A DNA stretch of 64,000 nt from assembly GCF_023923225.1 (NCBI RefSeq), contig NZ_CP099489.1:3968001-4032000 (forward strand), given 5' to 3'. Of this stretch, positions 25,636-33,475 are shown in pieces. Each line of letters begins with the position of its first letter. Within the stretch, counting starts at the first letter, position 1. Under the pieces are notes generated by a model. It did no database searches. It saw nothing but the letters and a program-made list of their open reading frames with translations, and had not been told where the DNA came from. The translations under genes were made by a program, and so were the position numbers. This DNA is from Ornithinimicrobium faecis (lineage in GTDB: Bacteria; Actinomycetota; Actinomycetes; Actinomycetales; Dermatophilaceae).

Positions 25636-26607
25636 TCAGAAGAACACCGAGCGGCGGTCCCGGAGCAGGTCGTAGATCGTGTGCTGGATCGTTTCGCGGA
25701 CTCGGTCGGAGATCTCGAAGACCACAGCGGGGTCCTCGGCGGCCCCCTCCCCGCGGTCGTCGGTGCGGATCGGCGTGCCGAACTCGATCAGCCACTTGCT
25801 GGGCAGGGGGATCATGCCCAGGGGCCCGAGCCACGGGAACGTCGGGGTGATCGGGAAGTAGGGCATGCCCAGCAGCCTGGCCAACGGTGCCGCATTGGCC
25901 AGCATCGGCGCGATCTCCTCGGCCCCCACGATGGAGCACGGGATGATCGGCACCTCCGCGCGCAGGGCTGCCGCCACGAAGCCACCGCGCCCGAAGCGTT
26001 GCAGCCGGTAGCGGTCCTTGTAGAGCTTGCCGACCCCCTTGAAGCCCTCTGGCCACACGCCAACCAGGTGGCCGCCGTCGAGGAGCCGCTGCGCGTCCGC
26101 ACTGGTGGCCAGCGTGCTGCCGGTCTTGCGGGCCAGCGGGCCCACCAGGGGGCTGCCGAAGACCAGGTCGGCGCCGAGCATCCGCAGGCTGCGGTGCCCC
26201 GGGGTCTCGTCATGGATCGCGAGCTGGGTCATGACGGAATCGACCGCGATGGTCCCGGAGTGGTTGGCCACGAGCAGGCCACCGCCCTCTGCCGGGATGT
26301 TCTCGATGCCGCGCACCTCCACGCGGAACCAGTTGCGATAGAGGGGGCGCAGCAGCGGCAGGGCGAGGTTCTCGGTGAAGTCGGCGTCGAAGCCGAACTC
26401 GTCGATCGTGTAGTCCCCGGTGATGCGGCGACGCAGGAAGGCCAGCGTCCGGGCCACCGACTCATCCAGCTCGTCACCGGCCAGACCGCTGGCGGCCCCG
26501 GCCGCACGCAGCCCCTTGATCAGGAGCATGACCGCCTGCTCCAGGTCGGTCTGACTCAGCTGCTGCGCACCTGCACCCGGGCCGTGCGGCTCGCTCTGGC
26601 TGCTCAC
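25636..26607 (-). CDS. PlsC-type lysophospholipid acyltransferase family protein
   Basis: A 323-residue protein of the glycerol-phosphate acyltransferase superfamily. The catalytic region is LLVANHSGTIAVDSVMTQLA, followed by GVWPEGFKGVGKLYKDRYRL and IIPCSIVGAEEI. There is an N-terminal helical extension of about 90 residues. The likely role is acylation of a phospholipid or related lipid at the inner membrane; the acceptor is unknown. Its GTG start overlaps the stop of the epimerase gene, so the two are probably a functional pair, an arrangement I recall from other actinobacteria. Confidence 0.88.
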   Translation of the reverse strand: MSSQSEPHGPGAGAQQLSQTDLEQAVMLLIKGLRAAGAASGLAGDELDESVARTLAFLRRRITGDYTIDEFGFDADFTENLALPLLRPLYRNWFRVEVRGIENIPAEGGGLLVANHSGTIAVDSVMTQLAIHDETPGHRSLRMLGADLVFGSPLVGPLARKTGSTLATSADAQRLLDGGHLVGVWPEGFKGVGKLYKDRYRLQRFGRGGFVAAALRAEVPIIPCSIVGAEEIAPMLANAAPLARLLGMPYFPITPTFPWLGPLGMIPLPSKWLIEFGTPIRTDDRGEGAAEDPAVVFEISDRVRETIQHTIYDLLRDRRSVFF

Positions 26608-27608
26608 GTGACCTCCTCCATCGGGCGCTGCTCCGGGCGGTCGTGTGCCCGCCGGGCCGCCAAGAAGGACTCAAAGGCACCGCGGGAGGTGTAGGCCGGC
26701 GCGAAACCCAGCTCCTTGCGCATGCGCTGGGTGTCGATCACCCGACCATAGGAGAGGAAGTCCATGTGGTCAGAGGGGAGGGCCGCCCACCCGAGCGTCT
26801 TGGTGGCCCACAGCGACATCCCAGCCGCGCCAGGAGCGACGGGGACCCACGGACGACGGCTCAGGGCTATCGCCTGCCCCAACCCAAGGACACCGTCGCC
26901 GGCGACATTGACGGTGCCGACCACCGGCCCGGTGCTCGCATGGACCACCGCAGCCACCGCATCATCCTCGTGCAGGAACTGAAGACGCCCCTGGTGGCCG
27001 AAGGGCACCGGGAGCAACGGCATACGGAAGTAGTCGGTGAGCACCGTGCGGATGCTGGGGCCGATGACATTGGCCATGCGCAGCATGGTGATGTCGATGT
27101 CGGGGCGTCGACGGGACAGCCCGCGCACGTAGCTCTCCGCCTCCATCGAGTCCCGGGGGAAGCCGGACCGGGGCAGCCGCTTGGCCGTCATCTCCTCGGT
27201 GAAGACGGCAGGGTCCTTGGGGGACGACCCATAGACACCCGCCGTGGACTTCACCACGACGCGGCGCACTCCCGCAGACTTCTGGCAGGCGGCCATCAAC
27301 TGCATGGTGCCCAGCACGTTGATGTCCTTCTGGACCACTCGGCCGCCAGCGTCCCGCGGGGTGGCAATGACTCCCATGTGCACCACGGTGTCGACCTTGG
27401 CCTGGATCATCAGCCGAGCCAGGAGGGGGCTACGGACGTCGGCGCGGACATACTCTCCGCGACCCATCGGGTGCTTCGGGGGCACCAGGTCCACCCCGAG
27501 CACCCGGTCGATGGACGGGTCATCGGCGAGCCGCCGGACGACGCGTCCGGCAAGCTCGCGGGCCACACCGGTGACCAGCACAACCTTCGGGTGCGATGCC
27601 TCGTCCAC
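26604..27608 (-). CDS. NAD-dependent epimerase/dehydratase family protein
   Basis: A 334-residue extended short-chain dehydrogenase. The nucleotide site is KVVLVTGVARELAGRVVRRL, the catalytic Tyr/Lys region differs from the usual YxxxK, and RMANVIGPSIRTVLTDYF follows. The change of glycine pattern and the unclear YxxxK make an atypical SDR likely. I chose the GTG at 27608, which has GGAG upstream. It overlaps the acyltransferase gene by 4 bp and is preceded by a terminator that insulates it from bS22. Confidence 0.85.
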   Translation of the reverse strand: MDEASHPKVVLVTGVARELAGRVVRRLADDPSIDRVLGVDLVPPKHPMGRGEYVRADVRSPLLARLMIQAKVDTVVHMGVIATPRDAGGRVVQKDINVLGTMQLMAACQKSAGVRRVVVKSTAGVYGSSPKDPAVFTEEMTAKRLPRSGFPRDSMEAESYVRGLSRRRPDIDITMLRMANVIGPSIRTVLTDYFRMPLLPVPFGHQGRLQFLHEDDAVAAVVHASTGPVVGTVNVAGDGVLGLGQAIALSRRPWVPVAPGAAGMSLWATKTLGWAALPSDHMDFLSYGRVIDTQRMRKELGFAPAYTSRGAFESFLAARRAHDRPEQRPMEEVT

Positions 27609-27630
27609 GGGCTCCAAACTCCTGGAATGC

Positions 27631-27673
27631 CGCGACGGCGCCGACCTCACCGGGGTGGGTCGGCGCCGTCGCG
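27631..27673 (-). terminator. Strong terminator after the bS22 gene
   Basis: Perfect 16-bp arms (CGCGACGGCGCCGACC and its complement) flank an 11-base loop. The hairpin begins 6 bp after the bS22 stop and ends the short bS22 transcript before the epimerase gene. No T-run is present. Confidence 0.85.
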
Positions 27674-27678
27674 GGTGC

Positions 27679-27777
27679 TCACTTCTTGTTGCGACGCTGG
27701 TGGCGCGTCTTGCGCAGCAGTTTGCGGTGCTTCTTCTTCGCCATACGCTTGCGGCGCTTCTTGATCACAGAGCCCAT
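27679..27777 (-). CDS. 30S ribosomal protein bS22 (AURKAIP1/COX24 domain)
   Basis: A 32-residue, very basic protein: it starts MGSVIKKRRKRMAKKKHRKL and ends RHQRRNKK. This is the AURKAIP1/COX24-type peptide seen in mycobacterial ribosomes as bS22, bound near the decoding centre. The start ATG follows AAAGGACA by a normal distance. It lies next to the excisionase-type HTH gene, a neighbourhood kept in many actinobacteria. It is easily missed by gene callers because of its size. Confidence 0.92.
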   Translation of the reverse strand: MGSVIKKRRKRMAKKKHRKLLRKTRHQRRNKK

Positions 27778-27897
27778 TGGCTGAACGTGTCCTTTGTCTC
27801 TTGGATGTCTTCTCTACCTGAGCGGCACGCGCAGGGCGGTCACCGGGCAGTCGGGTCAGCCTACCGCCAGCGCTTCACCGCTCCCAAACGCGAGTGC

Positions 27898-28098
27898 TCA
27901 GGCGGTGCCGTGGTAGGAGTCCTGCAGGTAGTCCTGCACGGCGCTTTCCGGGACCCGGAAGGAACGCCCGACCCGCACCGAGGGCAACTCACCAGAGTGG
28001 ACGAGGCGATAGACGGTCATCTTGGAGACGCGCATCACCGCAGCGACCTCTGCCACTGTCATGAAGCTCATCTCGCCGAGCCGGCGCTCATCAGCCAT
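27898..28098 (-). CDS. Excisionase-family helix-turn-helix protein
   Basis: A 66-residue protein made of a single MerR/excisionase-like HTH: FMTVAEVAAVMRVSKMTVYR (recognition helix) and HSGELPSVRVGRSFRVPESA (wing). It resembles the small BldC-like DNA-binding proteins of actinobacteria, but is not part of a phage or integrase here. The start is uncertain between ATG 28098 and ATG 28107. An 8-bp inverted repeat lies about 50-90 bp upstream. Its targets are unknown. Confidence 0.88.
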   Translation of the reverse strand: MADERRLGEMSFMTVAEVAAVMRVSKMTVYRLVHSGELPSVRVGRSFRVPESAVQDYLQDSYHGTA

Positions 28099-28420
28099 TG
28101 ATGTCATCCCGTCAGTCCGCACCACGGCGGCCAGGGGGTTCCCATGGCTGCCCATCTGTCAGGAATGAACCATAGAGGCAGATGGGGCATTTGCGAAAGT
28201 CGTGACGACGCAAAAGTCCAGTGGACACGCCGATGAGATCGAACTGTGACCTGACTGACAACTGGCCGTGAGTTGGCTTCGAACCAGTTGCTCGAGCCTG
28301 CGTGCAGCACGCTCACCAGCACGAACGTGCCCGTGGGCCGCGCAGCACACCGCCGGCCCGCTCACCGCCACGTCCCGCGCCTCGCCGCTCCCACGCGGGT
28401 TGAAGGAAAAGTTCAGATTT
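28099..28420. other. 322-bp non-coding gap with an inverted repeat
   Basis: No credible gene is seen in either direction. CCCATCTG (28151-28158) and CAGATGGG (28179-28186) form a perfect 8-bp dyad with 20 bp between, placed where an operator of the HTH gene could lie. The rest is moderate-GC sequence with no clear hairpin before the acuC stop. No tRNA-like arm was found. Confidence 0.5.
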
Positions 28421-29608
28421 CTAGTCGAACCACGGGTCGAGGCCCCATCCCGGGAAGATCGCTCGACGGGTCGCCATGATGGCCGCGTCGACCGGGCTCT
28501 CCGGCTCATAGCCGCTGCCCCACTCGCCATAGCGGATGGGACGCCCGCCCAGATCGCCCATCCGACGAGGAGCCACCTGCCCGTAGAGCCGTGACACGTG
28601 CTCGCGCCAGGCCTCCGGCACATCCTGGGTCAGCGACAGTGGGTGGTGCGCTGCGATGGCCACCAGGTGGCTCCAGGTCCGCGGGACCACTTCGATGAGC
28701 TCGTAGCCGCCTCCACCGACGGCGACCCACTTGCCATCAGTGAGCTCGTGGGACAGGTCATGCAGGAGCGTGTATGCCGCGTGCATGGCGTCGATGGACA
28801 CGGCCAGGTGGCTGAGGGGGTCGGCATAGTGTGCGTCGCAGCCCTGCTGCGTCACCAGGATCTGCGGGCGGAAGGCGCGCAGCACCTGCGGCACGGTGGC
28901 ATGGATGGCGCGCAGCCAGCCCCCGTCACCGGTCCCGGCGGGCAGCGCCACGTTGACGGCGCTGTCCGGTGCCTTGGGCCCTCCCGTGTCGCCCGGGAAG
29001 CCGGTGCCCGGGAACAGCGCCGTGCCCGTCTCGTGGACCGAGACCGTCAGCACCCGCGGATCGTTCCAGAAGGCGCGCTCGACCCCGTCGCCGTGGTGCG
29101 CGTCCACGTCGACGTAGGCGACGCGCTCCACGCCCTGGTCGAGCAGCCACTGGATGCCGACCGCGATGTCGTTGTAGACGCAGAAGCCCGACACCGCGTC
29201 CGGCATCGCGTGATGCAGACCACCGGCGATGTTGACTGCGTGCTGGGCCTCCCCCGTCCACACCGCGCGGCAGGAGTCGATGGTCGCCCCGACGGCCAGG
29301 GCTGTCGCCGAGTGCATCCCAGCGAAGCTGGGGGTGTCCTCACCGCCCAGCCCGTGTCCGCTGACCGGGGCGCCGGGGTCAGCGGAGACCGCTTTGACGG
29401 CGTCCACCAGGGCAGCGCTGTGCACCGTGCGGATCTGGTCGTCGGTGGCTGCCGTGGCCTCGACCACGGCGACCTCGGGAAGATCGAGCAGCCCCAGCTC
29501 CTCAGACAGGCGGTGCGTGAGCGCCAGTCGCAGCGGATGCATCGGATGTCCCGGCCCGAAGTCATAGGACATGAAACGCTGGTCCCAGACGACACGTGCC
29601 CCAATCAT
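28421..29608 (-). CDS. Acetoin utilisation protein AcuC / histone-deacetylase-like amidohydrolase
   Basis: A 395-residue zinc-dependent deacetylase of the class I HDAC-like family. Typical segments: YDFGPGHPMHPLRLALTHRL, GGLHHAMPDAVSGFCVYNDI, VDVDAHHGDGVERAFWNDP with the metal ligands, and TQQGCDAHYADPLSHLAVS. Bacterial AcuC is known to deacetylate and activate acetyl-CoA synthetase. No acs or acetyltransferase partner with an obvious link is adjacent, so the substrate here is inferred only from the family. Confidence 0.9.
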   Translation of the reverse strand: MIGARVVWDQRFMSYDFGPGHPMHPLRLALTHRLSEELGLLDLPEVAVVEATAATDDQIRTVHSAALVDAVKAVSADPGAPVSGHGLGGEDTPSFAGMHSATALAVGATIDSCRAVWTGEAQHAVNIAGGLHHAMPDAVSGFCVYNDIAVGIQWLLDQGVERVAYVDVDAHHGDGVERAFWNDPRVLTVSVHETGTALFPGTGFPGDTGGPKAPDSAVNVALPAGTGDGGWLRAIHATVPQVLRAFRPQILVTQQGCDAHYADPLSHLAVSIDAMHAAYTLLHDLSHELTDGKWVAVGGGGYELIEVVPRTWSHLVAIAAHHPLSLTQDVPEAWREHVSRLYGQVAPRRMGDLGGRPIRYGEWGSGYEPESPVDAAIMATRRAIFPGWGLDPWFD

Positions 29609-29644
29609 GGGGCCACGCTAGACCACGAGCGCGAGGAGCCGAGC

Positions 29645-30322
29645 ATGGTCGGGTTGGGCAAGCACCGATTGTTTGACGAGGACGTCCTCGTGATCGGCCT
29701 GGGGCGGTTCGGGGCGGCGGCCGCTCTGGAGATGGATCGGCTCGGCTATCGGGTGCATGCCATCGAGTCCGACGGGCTGCTCGCCGAGCGCTTCTCCCGC
29801 AAGCTCACGCGCGTCCTCGCCGTCGACGCTGCAGACCCCGCGCAGTTGGCTGAGGCCAAGCCGGGCGACTTTCGCATCGCCGTGGTCGGCATCGGCTCGT
29901 CCATCGAGGCGTCCCTGCTGACAGCTGGCAACCTGGTCGACGCTGGCCTGCCCTCCATCTGGGCCAAGGCGGTCTCGGCCGAGCACGCTCGGTTGCTGGA
30001 GCGCATCGGGGTGCACCACGTGATCTTCCCCGAGGCCGAGTCCGGCAGTCGCGTCGCGCACCTGGTCAACGACCGCATGCAGGGTTACATCGAGTTTGAG
30101 GACGGCTATGCCATCGTCAAGATGACCCCTCCGCAGGAGCTGATCGGCTTCACCCTGGCCGAGACCGACATCCGCAAGCGTTATGGCGTCACGGTCGTCG
30201 GCGTGAAGGCACCCGGCGAGGACTTCACCCACGCCCTGCCCGAGACCAAGGTCGGTCGACACCACATCATGATCGTGTCCGGCCCCAGCAAACTGATCGA
30301 ACAGCTCGCCGCCCGCCCCTAG
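29645..30322 (+). CDS. TrkA/KtrA-type potassium channel regulatory subunit
   Basis: A 225-residue cytoplasmic RCK protein. RCK_N is a Rossmann domain with VLVIGLGRFGAAAALEMDRL and the Asp of VLAVDAADPAQLAEAKPGD. RCK_C begins near residue 145 with YAIVKMTPPQELIGFTLAET. It gates a TrkH/KtrB-type K+ channel by binding nucleotides, and KtrA proteins often also bind c-di-AMP, which DisA (encoded at 41.8 kb) makes. No channel gene is adjacent, so it is an orphan subunit here. GAGGAG precedes the ATG. The gene ends 11 bp before the 32-bp repeat array. Confidence 0.88.
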   Translation: MVGLGKHRLFDEDVLVIGLGRFGAAAALEMDRLGYRVHAIESDGLLAERFSRKLTRVLAVDAADPAQLAEAKPGDFRIAVVGIGSSIEASLLTAGNLVDAGLPSIWAKAVSAEHARLLERIGVHHVIFPEAESGSRVAHLVNDRMQGYIEFEDGYAIVKMTPPQELIGFTLAETDIRKRYGVTVVGVKAPGEDFTHALPETKVGRHHIMIVSGPSKLIEQLAARP

Positions 30323-30333
30323 CCCCATCTCCG

Positions 30334-30600
30334 ACCGAGCGCATGGGCACCTGAAAATTCACTCCACCGAGCGCGTGAGCGCCTGAACCTGGACCCCACC
30401 GAGCGCGTGAGCGCCTGAACCTGGACCCCACCGAGCGCGTGAGCGCCTGAACTTGGACCCCACCGAGCGCACGGGCGCCTGAACGCTGACCCCACCGAGC
30501 GCACCGGCGCCTGAACGCTGACCCCACCGAGCGCACCGGCGCCTGAACGCTGACCCCACCGAGCGCACCGGCACCTTAATCGTCACCCCACCGCGCTCAG
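30334..30600 (+). repeat. Array of about eight 32-bp units, forward
   Basis: Units begin with ACCGAGCGC at 30334, 30366, 30398, 30430, 30462, 30494, 30526 and 30558, exactly 32 bp apart; a decayed unit starts at 30590. Each has a conserved front (ACCGAGCGCGTGAGCGCCTG) and a variable tail of about 10 bp (such as AACCTGGACC, AACGCTGACC or AATCGTCACC). The variable part is too short and too similar for a CRISPR spacer. The same core in opposite orientation forms the array at 30773. Confidence 0.92.
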
Positions 30601-30601
30601 C

Positions 30602-30704
30602 GCGTGCACCCGGACAGGCAACGTGGCGAAGCCACGGCCAGAGCAAGGCGCTGACCGGCGGTTTTCCTGGGGCGCCTCCGACGTCGCCGGTCTGAATGCA
30701 CGCC
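30602..30704. repeat. MITE-like 103-bp inverted-repeat element, copy B
   Basis: The left end GCGTGCACCCGGACAGGCAA and the right end (reverse complement GCGTGCATTCAGACCGGCGA) form arms of about 25 bp. The arms match copy A (11009-11112) closely, while the centre differs. It sits exactly between the two opposed 32-bp arrays, as the hub of a large imperfect palindrome spanning about 600 bp. Confidence 0.65.
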
Positions 30705-30772
30705 AGCGTCGCGTGTGAGGGCGCCAGGCAGCGAGCCAGCCGCAGTGGCCCGGTGGCAGGACAGAGCCGCCG

Positions 30773-30943
30773 ACGCGCTCGGTCGCGGTGAGAATCAGCC
30801 GTCGACGCGCTCGGTCGCGATGAGAGTCAGCTGCCGACGCGCTCGGTCGCGGTGAGAGTCAGGCGCCCACGCGCTCGGTCACGGTGAAAGTCAGCCGCCG
30901 ACGCGCTCGGTCGGGAGGAAAATCAGGCGCCCACGCGCTCGGT
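30773..30943 (-). repeat. Array of six 32-bp units, reverse
   Basis: ACGCGCTCGGT occurs at 30773, 30805, 30837, 30869, 30901 and 30933, exactly 32 bp apart. On the minus strand each unit reads ACCGAGCGCGTSGGCGSCTGA with a TCTCACCGCG-like tail, so the core is the one in the forward array. After the last unit the sequence becomes G-rich and unstructured until the acetyltransferase stop at 30991. Together with 30323-30772 this fills a 668-bp gap with no gene. Confidence 0.92.
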
Positions 30944-30990
30944 CGGGAGGGGGTCGGTCGGGAAGGGGGTGGGACGGAGGGAGGTGGGCC

Positions 30991-31524
30991 TCAGAGGGAG
31001 GTGGGCACTCCAGCGGAGTTGCTCAGCGGGAGCACCATGGCCAACTCCTCGGCGTCCTCGGCGTCGTCGACACCGTGGATCTCCATCGGGCGGCGGCTGT
31101 CGGTGGGGCGGAAGCCAAAGCTGCTCGCGAAGGCCACGGCACGACCGTTGTCGGTGCCTACCCAATAGATCAGCTGCTTGAGCTCGTCGGCGCGGGCCTG
31201 CGCTGCGGCCGCCTCAAGGAGCTTGCGGGCGACACCGCTGCCGCGGCGGGCCGGGTCGACCCAGAGTCCGAAGAGCTCTCCGATGCCCTCCTCGGCGATC
31301 TTGTGGCTGCCCACGCTGACCACCCCGAGGACGGTGTCGCCCTCCTCGGCCAACAGGCGACGGGAGCGCTGCATGCGGTCCCGCCAGCGCGACTCCTCGT
31401 AGGACTGCTCCTCCTCCGCCGAGGCGACGAAGGCCTCCGGGGATTCCTTCAGCGCACGCAACCGAACATCGCGGTACTCCGACCAGTTCTCTTCCTCAAG
31501 CAGACGCACGCTGATCTCACTCAT
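30991..31524 (-). CDS. GNAT-family N-acetyltransferase
   Basis: A 177-residue acetyltransferase with the GNAT core: RLLEEENWSEYRDVRLRALK at the start, the acetyl-CoA loop ELFGLWVDPARRGSGVARKL and a late YWVGTDNGRAVAFASSFGF. Substrate is unknown. The start could be ATG 31524 (MSEIS) or 31530 (MPMSEIS); neither has a good ribosome site. The stop is directly after the G-rich end of the reverse 32-bp array. Transcribed with the same direction as proC upstream but separated by 71 bp. Confidence 0.88.
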   Translation of the reverse strand: MSEISVRLLEEENWSEYRDVRLRALKESPEAFVASAEEEQSYEESRWRDRMQRSRRLLAEEGDTVLGVVSVGSHKIAEEGIGELFGLWVDPARRGSGVARKLLEAAAAQARADELKQLIYWVGTDNGRAVAFASSFGFRPTDSRRPMEIHGVDDAEDAEELAMVLPLSNSAGVPTSL

Positions 31525-31595
31525 GGGCATTACTCTGGCACAAGCCACCCCCAGGACTCCACGGGGGCCGTGGTGAACAGTGGGTGTCGTGGGTC

Positions 31596-32399
31596 TCACT
31601 CACCAGCCGAGAGCTCCTTGGAGCGTCGTGCCGCCGCCTCGATCGCCGTCAGGAAAGCGGCCCTGACCTTGTGGTCTTCCAGTTGTCGCAAGGCCGCAAC
31701 GCTCGTGCCACCCGGGCTGGAGACCTGCTCGCGCAGGATGCTCGGGTGCTCACCGGTCTCGCGGATCATGGTGGCCGCGCCATAGAGCGTCTGGACCACC
31801 ATCTCGGTGGCGGTGGAGCGCGGCAGGCCGAGCAGGACACCCGCCTCGATCATCGCCTCGGTGACATAAAAGATGTAGGCCGGACCGCTGCCACTGATGG
31901 CCGTGGCAGCATCCTGGTGCTTCTCATCCAGGGTCAGCACCCTGCCAAAGGTCCCCGCCAGCTGCTCGGCCTGCGCCAGGTGCTCAGCGGTGCAGTGCCG
32001 ACCAGCGCTGAGGATGGACATCCCCTGGTCGACCTGGGCCGGAGTGTTGGGCATCGCCCGCACCACCCCGGTGCCCTCGGGCAGCCGGTGCTCAAGATAG
32101 CCCGTGCTGATGCCGGCGGCAACGGAGACCACCAGGGTGTCGGCGCCGATGCAGTCGTGGATCTGGGCCAACAGCCCCGGCATGTCCTGTGGCTTGACCG
32201 CGAGCACCACGATCCCCGCTCCCCGGGCGGCCTCCTCCACGGGAGCCGACCCCACGGCATACTGCTGCACCAGCTCACGGGTCGAGGCGGCCATCCGCTC
32301 ACTGAGCACGATGTCCTCTGGGGCGTGCCCCGAGCGCAGCAGCGCGGAGAGCAGGGCCCCGCCCATCACGCCGGCGCCGAGGATCGCAATGCGCGTCAC
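31596..32399 (-). CDS. proC: Pyrroline-5-carboxylate reductase
   Basis: A 267-residue NAD(P)H-dependent enzyme for the last step of proline synthesis. Marks: RIAILGAGVMGGALLSALLR (nucleotide site), VVLAVKPQDMPGLLAQI, VVRAMPNTPAQVDQGMSIL and the C-terminal SSPGGTSVAALRQLEDHKV. The GTG at 32399 follows AGGGGG. It lies immediately after proline dehydrogenase, so making and breaking down proline are coded on one transcript; both enzymes meet at the pyrroline-5-carboxylate node. Confidence 0.95.
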   Translation of the reverse strand: MTRIAILGAGVMGGALLSALLRSGHAPEDIVLSERMAASTRELVQQYAVGSAPVEEAARGAGIVVLAVKPQDMPGLLAQIHDCIGADTLVVSVAAGISTGYLEHRLPEGTGVVRAMPNTPAQVDQGMSILSAGRHCTAEHLAQAEQLAGTFGRVLTLDEKHQDAATAISGSGPAYIFYVTEAMIEAGVLLGLPRSTATEMVVQTLYGAATMIRETGEHPSILREQVSSPGGTSVAALRQLEDHKVRAAFLTAIEAAARRSKELSAGE

Positions 32400-32401
32400 G
32401 G

Positions 32402-33367
32402 TCACCCCCTGGTGGCGAGCGAGCGCAGAAAGAAGAGCAGGTTGGAGGGGCGCTCGGCCATGCGCCGCATCAGATAGCCATACCACTCGTCGCCGTAGGG
32501 CACGTAGACGCGAAACCGGTCGCCCTGGGCAGCCAGGCGCAACTGCTCGTCGGGGCGGATGCCGAGCAGCATCTGGTACTCGAAACTCTCCGGACCACGC
32601 CCAGCAGTGGCCGCAAGCACCCCGGCGATCTCGATCAGCCGCGGGTCGTGGCTGGCGATCATCGGATAGCCCTGACCCGCCATCAGGACCTTCAGGCAGC
32701 GCACATAGCTCTTGTCGACGTCGGACTTGTCCTGGAAGGCGACCGACTCGGGCTCCTTGTAGGTGCCCTTGCAGAGCCGCACCCGGCTGCCCTCGTGCGC
32801 GAGGTCGCGGCAGTCCTGCTCGGTGCGATAGAGATACGACTGCAGGACCGCCCCCACCCACGGCCAGTCCTGGCGCAGCTCGCGCAGGATGCCCAGGGTC
32901 GAGTCGGTGGTGGTGTGGTCCTCCATGTCGAGGGTCACGGTGGTGCCGGCGTTGGCAGCCACCTGACAGATCGTGCGCGCATTCTCCAGCGCGATCTTCT
33001 CGCCGTCCGCGCCGAGCGCCTGCCCGAGCGCGCTCAATTTCAGGCTCACCTCGACCTGTCCGCCCTGGGTCAGCCCGACGTCCGACAGGGCAGTGAGCAG
33101 GTCGACATAGGCATCCTTGGTGTAGGTCGCCTGCGCCGGGTCGAGGGTGTCCTCGCCCAGGAAGTCGATGGTGGCCATCCGCCCGGAGTCAGTCAGCTCG
33201 CCAGCGACCTCAACGGCCTGCTGGGTGCTCTCCCCCGCGACGAAGCGCTTGACAACCGAGCGGCTGACGGGGGCCTTCTCCAGGACGTCACGCAGCGCGG
33301 TGTTGCGGCTGAGCATGAGCAGTCCCTGCTTCATCCAGACGCTCGGGTCGAGGTCTGCGGCGTCCAT
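32402..33367 (-). CDS. Proline dehydrogenase (monofunctional)
   Basis: A 321-residue FAD enzyme that oxidises proline to pyrroline-5-carboxylate. The TIM-barrel marks are VTLDMEDHTTTDSTLGILRE, LCKGTYKEPESVAF, the loop YPMIASHDPRLIEIAG and the tail YVPYGDEWYGYLMRRMAERP. It is the PutA1/PruB type without the P5C dehydrogenase domain; that partner is not in the window. GAAGGAGAC precedes the ATG at 33367. It should feed electrons to the quinone pool. Confidence 0.94.
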   Translation of the reverse strand: MDAADLDPSVWMKQGLLMLSRNTALRDVLEKAPVSRSVVKRFVAGESTQQAVEVAGELTDSGRMATIDFLGEDTLDPAQATYTKDAYVDLLTALSDVGLTQGGQVEVSLKLSALGQALGADGEKIALENARTICQVAANAGTTVTLDMEDHTTTDSTLGILRELRQDWPWVGAVLQSYLYRTEQDCRDLAHEGSRVRLCKGTYKEPESVAFQDKSDVDKSYVRCLKVLMAGQGYPMIASHDPRLIEIAGVLAATAGRGPESFEYQMLLGIRPDEQLRLAAQGDRFRVYVPYGDEWYGYLMRRMAERPSNLLFFLRSLATRG

Positions 33368-33475
33368 GATGTCTCCTTCGTGGATGTCCGGGCGGGTCAA
33401 GGTTAGTGGGCGGTGGGACGGCACGGCGAGCGCAACCTCTGTATGCCGAGGGCAGGGTCTGCGGACCAGGTCTCC

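Noticed and set aside
28280..28310. Possible tRNA fragment (CTTCGAACCAG)
   Set aside because: No acceptor stem or cloverleaf could be drawn on either strand.
30267..30646. Open frames across the 32-bp arrays with recurring RSVGS/ARWG/HALGG peptides
   Set aside because: 32 is not a multiple of three, so the same DNA is read in all three frames in turn. The peptides are a by-product of the repeat and there is no ribosome site.
30334..30943. CRISPR array
   Set aside because: The variable segments are only about 10 bp and resemble each other, the total period is 32 bp, and no cas gene is near.
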